A program made the translations under genes and the position numbers. A DNA stretch of 34,426 nt from JAAERC01 sp965602655. GTDB lineage: Bacteria; Zixibacteria; MSB-5A5; GN15; PGXB01. The notes under the pieces are model-generated. The model was not told the DNA's origin. It ran no database searches and saw nothing but the letters and a program-made list of their open reading frames with translations. Location of the stretch: positions 1-34,426 of the forward strand of contig CBFCZE010000015.1 in the NCBI GenBank assembly GCA_965602655.1, written 5' to 3'. Shown here in pieces: positions 31,967 to 34,426 of the stretch; position 1 is the stretch's first letter; every line of letters starts with the position of its first letter.

Positions 31967-32776
31967 CTATATATTTAAATTTATTTTGCCGGCAATAATG
32001 CAAATCTCCCTATTAAGCTCCCTATCAAGCATATGCGTGGTTAATTGGATTTTTAGACTTTCTGAAAAGGTATCCGGAAATAAATTTCGAAGCTGAGCAA
32101 TCGTATAAACATACGAATTGGTGCCTTTCTCGCCTTTATGAACGCCTTCAATTTCATTTTTCTGCCCGATAGCCGGACAATCATTGATTCCGTTAATTTT
32201 TATTGAACCCTGATGAATAAAATAATTTCCTTTTCGCCTTTGCGCACCTGCCACAATTTTACCCTTTTGGGAAAAAATCTCATAACGGGAATAGGAATTA
32301 AAGCATGACTTTGTCCGGTTGGTCACAGAGGAAGAAAAACTCCTGTCCGATTTTTTCGCCCAGTTAGACTTAAACCCAATGGAATTAAGAATTTTTACAA
32401 CAGATTCCGAAATCAATTGATTGGTTTTTGGCAATGAGCGATCTTTCTCGGGAAAAATACTTAAATCGGCCGTCAGGCTGAATGTGATTTCCGAAATATC
32501 ATGATATATCGCCCGCCCACCTGTAATCCGCCTTATTACCGGAACAGACTTGTCTAACTTATTGATATCAATGACTTTATCAGCATTTTGATTATATCCC
32601 AATGTTATTGCTGGTTTTTCCCAGGTATACAGCCTCAATATTACCCGCGGGAATGTTTTATTATTTTGTATTTTTTCGAAAAGCCAATTATCAAAAGCCA
32701 TATTAAAAAAAGGCTCACATTTTGAATTATAATAATAAACTCCGTTCTGATTATATTTTTCTTTTTTATTGGCCAT
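31967..32776 (-). CDS. LipM-like octanoyltransferase / lipoate-protein ligase A family
   Basis: A 269-residue enzyme of the BPL/LPL catalytic fold. Conserved blocks are NMAFDNWLFE, LRLYTWEKPAITLGYNQN, RRITGGRAIYHD and YEIFSQKGKIVAGAQRR with the catalytic-type Lys, then FIHQGSIKI. The GGRA (not GGGA) and the CF dipeptide before YEIF fit LipM/LipL-type octanoyltransferases, where a Cys takes part in acyl transfer from octanoyl-ACP to GcvH or E2 domains. A lipoate ligase cannot be excluded. The ATG at 32776 is preferred over a frame start at 32854, because the likely promoter (32788-32815) lies between them. No lipA or lipoyl-dependent enzyme is nearby. No terminator was found after the stop. 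Confidence 0.85.
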   Translation of the reverse strand: MANKKEKYNQNGVYYYNSKCEPFFNMAFDNWLFEKIQNNKTFPRVILRLYTWEKPAITLGYNQNADKVIDINKLDKSVPVIRRITGGRAIYHDISEITFSLTADLSIFPEKDRSLPKTNQLISESVVKILNSIGFKSNWAKKSDRSFSSSVTNRTKSCFNSYSRYEIFSQKGKIVAGAQRRKGNYFIHQGSIKINGINDCPAIGQKNEIEGVHKGEKGTNSYVYTIAQLRNLFPDTFSESLKIQLTTHMLDRELNREICIIAGKINLNI

Positions 32777-32787
32777 AACTATTTTCC

Positions 32788-32815
32788 ATAATACCTGTTT
32801 AAATTTAATTTTCAA
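32788..32815 (-). promoter_or_regulatory. Predicted near-leaderless promoter of the LipM-like gene
   Basis: On the minus strand TTGAAA (32810-32815), 16 nt, then TATTAT (32788-32793), ending 11 nt before the preferred ATG at 32776. The leader would be about four bases. This supports the shorter gene start. Confidence 0.45.
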
Positions 32816-32878
32816 GATATACGAGAGTAATATTTTATAATATTTACCCCCCAAATTCCTTTATAACTGCTTGAAATT

Positions 32879-32910
32879 TTGTTGCCAACAATTATTGTGT
32901 TAGCTATAAT
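32879..32910 (+). promoter_or_regulatory. Strong predicted promoter of the K+ channel gene with operator-like inverted repeat
   Basis: TTGCCA (32882-32887, five of six consensus bases), exactly 17 nt, then a perfect TATAAT (32905-32910). The -10 box ends six bases before the ATG at 32917, so a leaderless mRNA is predicted. TTGTTG-C-CAACAA (32879-32891), a perfect inverted repeat with a one-base centre, overlaps the -35 box and is well placed for repressor binding. Confidence 0.65.
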
Positions 32911-32916
32911 TTCCCA

Positions 32917-33939
32917 ATGGATGATTATAATCATGCTTTAACGCCCGCTAAAAAATTGCAGTTGGCTCTTCTAGCAATACTTATTGTTGTCGTTGTTGGT
33001 ATAATTGGATTTACGTTTTTTGAGCATATGACACCACTGGAAGCATTATACATGACCGTTATCACCCTTTCAACTGTCGGTTTTGGCGAAATCCAACCGC
33101 TTCATACTGGCGGCAGAATATTTGTTATTATTCTGATTGTGGTTGGCGTTGCCAGTGCTACTTTTGCCGCATCGACTTTGGGCCAGGTCATCCTTGAGGG
33201 TCAATTCAGAAGATTTATTGGGAGAAGAAAGATGGAATCAAAAATAAGAAAATTAAAGGGACATAATATTATTGCCGGTTTTGGTCGCGTTGGACGACAG
33301 GTCGCCGAAGAATATAAAAGCCGAAATGTTCCTTTTGTCGTTATTGAAAAAAATGAGGCATCTCTGGATCAACTTAATACAGCCGGATATAATTATATAT
33401 CCGGCGAAGCGACTGAGGACGAAACGCTGATTTCGGCCAAAATCGAACAAGCCAAAGTTCTGGTATCGACTCTGCCCAGTGAAGCAGATAATGTCTATTT
33501 ATCTTTAACTGCCCGCCATATGAATCCGGACCTATTTATTATTGCACGAGCAGATAACCCCGGCGGCGAAAGGAAACTTAAAAGAGCCGGTGCCGACTCT
33601 GTTGTCAGTCCGCATATTCTGGGCGGAATGCGAATGGCGATGTCATCGCTCAGACCAAATGTTGTTGATTTTATGCAGATGACTTCTTTAGGCGAAGAGG
33701 GGCTCGGTGTGGAAGAGATTTCTGTGCCGGTGGGTAGCCGTTTTAGGGGCAAATCTTTGATGGAATCAGGTATCAAAGCCGAATATGGGGTGACGGTGGT
33801 CGGCATTAAAAAAACAAATCAAAAGCTGCAAATAAATCCGCCTCCCGATGCTGTTATACTTGAAAATGATATATTGGTTCTGGTCGGTTCCAGCAACGAG
33901 TTGGAAAGACTTACCCTGGAAATGAGCAAAGATAATTAG
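32917..33939 (+). CDS. Two-helix potassium channel with RCK (TrkA-N/TrkA-C) regulatory domain
   Basis: A 340-residue inner-membrane channel of the MthK/Kch type. Two membrane helices (about 15-34 and 67-90) flank a pore helix and the selectivity filter TLSTVGFGE, residues 51-58, where Phe replaces the more usual Tyr of TVGYG. A cytoplasmic RCK-N Rossmann domain follows from 115 (IIAGFGRVGRQVAEEY nucleotide loop, VVIEKNE with the acidic ribose contact, then STLPSEADNVYLSLTAR). The C-terminal TrkA-C lobe (PVGSRFRGKSLMES, then ILVLVGS) completes it. Length is typical. No Shine-Dalgarno sequence precedes the ATG; the promoter context suggests leaderless translation. It is divergent from the LipM-like gene and forms a single-gene unit. 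Confidence 0.95.
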   Translation: MDDYNHALTPAKKLQLALLAILIVVVVGIIGFTFFEHMTPLEALYMTVITLSTVGFGEIQPLHTGGRIFVIILIVVGVASATFAASTLGQVILEGQFRRFIGRRKMESKIRKLKGHNIIAGFGRVGRQVAEEYKSRNVPFVVIEKNEASLDQLNTAGYNYISGEATEDETLISAKIEQAKVLVSTLPSEADNVYLSLTARHMNPDLFIIARADNPGGERKLKRAGADSVVSPHILGGMRMAMSSLRPNVVDFMQMTSLGEEGLGVEEISVPVGSRFRGKSLMESGIKAEYGVTVVGIKKTNQKLQINPPPDAVILENDILVLVGSSNELERLTLEMSKDN

Positions 33940-33971
33940 TTCTTATCGCCGAGGTTTTCAAACACCTTCTC

Positions 33972-34226
33972 TTACAATTGAGTGATATTGATCTCTCCTT
34001 CAGCAGAAACAACCGCTATCCCGCTTTTATCCGGGGCTCGCCAAATTGTTGTACCATCTTCACGAAAAGCCAGATAAACCCAATCACTCAATTGCCGATT
34101 GCTCATTATAAAAGCGGCGTCTATTATTGATCGGCGGCAAACGATTATGTCGGCATCGGCGTCCCTGCAAATATTTTCAGCCGCCCGGCCAATCGGTTCG
34201 TCAAGATTTCCATCCGAAAAATCCAT
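33972..34226 (-). CDS. Small hypothetical protein
   Basis: An 84-residue acidic protein that I do not recognise. It lacks a signal peptide and membrane helices. The sequence has an Asp/Glu-rich start (DFSDGNLDEPIGRAAENI), a short beta/Cys block (DADIIVCRRSII), a Trp-containing middle (LSDWVYLAFREDGTTIWRAP) and a hydrophobic-beta end (SGIAVVSAEGEINIT). Evidence for coding is composition and position only. The ATG at 34226 is chosen over a TTG four codons earlier; neither has a strong Shine-Dalgarno sequence. It is convergent with the channel gene, which ends 32 nt away, with no terminator between. Confidence 0.5.
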   Translation of the reverse strand: MDFSDGNLDEPIGRAAENICRDADADIIVCRRSIIDAAFIMSNRQLSDWVYLAFREDGTTIWRAPDKSGIAVVSAEGEINITQL

Positions 34227-34247
34227 ATTAATACTCAATCATAATTA

Positions 34248-34264
34248 CATGGCTATCAGCCATG
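34248..34264. promoter_or_regulatory. Perfect 7-bp inverted repeat upstream of the small hypothetical gene
   Basis: CATGGCT-ATC-AGCCATG lies 21 bp upstream of the start at 34226. No U-tract follows it, so an operator is more likely than a terminator. The remaining bases to the window end (34265-34426) are AT-rich and show no recognisable feature. Confidence 0.35.
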
Positions 34265-34426
34265 ATTTATACTTTAAAAATTTCGAGGCGATCCGGCCCT
34301 GTCGGTCCGAATCCGGCGTTAAATAGATAACGAATCAGATAAAAATCCGTTTAAAGCTTTCTAATTAATTATCAAAATATTGTAGTATAACTGAACCAAT
34401 TATAATTATTACATAAACCACTTTTT

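Noticed and set aside
31955..31986. AAATAAAT/ATTTATTT inverted repeat spanning the end of the LipM-like gene
   Set aside because: It is pure A/T and overlaps the coding end, so it is too weak to call a terminator.
32561..32572. Second copy of ATTGATATCAAT, within a 16-nt match to the region near 22373
   Set aside because: It lies inside the LipM-like coding sequence and encodes ordinary residues (VIDIN). In AT-rich DNA of this length a 16-nt match by chance is plausible.
31967..32776. Biotin-protein ligase or classical LplA
   Set aside because: The RRITGGRAIYHD motif with a Cys before the YEIF block fits LipM-type enzymes better, although a ligase cannot be fully excluded.
1..34426. Mobile elements, CRISPR arrays, phage genes, toxin-antitoxin or restriction systems
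   Set aside because: No transposase, integrase, Cas, phage structural or defence motif was seen in any substantial reading frame, and no regular direct-repeat array is present.

Overview
This 34.4 kb window looks like a chromosomal segment from a Gram-negative bacterium of the FCB superphylum, probably an uncultivated lineage such as Zixibacteria, Latescibacteria or KSB1. The lineage call is inference. It rests on a TonB-dependent receptor, two PorV/UPF0164-type outer-membrane proteins, secreted proteins ending in FlgD-like/type A sorting tails (for example NYPNPFNPSTSISF), outer-membrane-type lipoproteins, and purS/purQ encoded as separate proteins. I saw no rRNA, tRNA, CRISPR array, insertion sequence, integrase or phage gene. 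Base composition looks even, and most of the window is ordinary chromosome with dense, overlapping operons.

Layout. (1) 1-2849, minus: a cut-off PorV-like gene preceded by an 833-residue Asp-box propeller protein with a sorting tail. (2) 3100-4329, plus: a multihaem cytochrome c lipoprotein with an InlB-like tail, ending in a 14-bp terminator shared with the next block. (3) 4400-8302, minus: dus-larB-larC-etfA, joining tRNA dihydrouridine synthesis, two nickel-pincer cofactor enzymes and an electron-transfer flavoprotein alpha subunit without its beta partner. (4) 8424-12339, plus: a three-gene signalling operon of FHA reader, metallophosphoesterase and CHASE2-Ser/Thr kinase. (5) 12361-19179, minus: an eleven-gene housekeeping operon, ecfT-truA-fsa-purB-psd-pssA-purS-purQ-DUF4321-tatA-unknown. 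(6) 19346-22261, minus: a subtilisin-family protease with a sorting tail. (7) 22549-24729, plus: a membrane glycosyltransferase fused to TPRs. (8) 24782-31638, minus: an outer-membrane module of TonB-dependent receptor, PorV-like barrel and large lipoprotein. (9) 31967-34226: a LipM-like octanoyltransferase, a divergent K+ channel with an RCK domain, and a small unknown gene.

How the genes fit together. The FHA/phosphatase/kinase trio has the parts of a write-read-erase phosphorylation circuit with a periplasmic sensor. The housekeeping operon couples purine synthesis to phosphatidylethanolamine synthesis (PssA then Psd), tRNA modification and the Tat export component TatA. The receptor module probably forms one outer-membrane assembly; its receptor carries at least six predicted calcium loops in one extracellular region.

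Most promising observations. First, four transcription units that lack a Shine-Dalgarno sequence have a sigma70-like promoter whose -10 box ends 6-11 nt before the start codon, which predicts leaderless or near-leaderless mRNAs; internal operon genes mostly have clear Shine-Dalgarno sequences. Second, the signalling operon combines a DYG kinase with a degenerate second FHA domain. Third, there is the calcium-loop receptor with its unknown lipoprotein partner. Fourth, the cytochrome has non-canonical CX3CH and CX4CH haem motifs. None of this could be checked against a database here.
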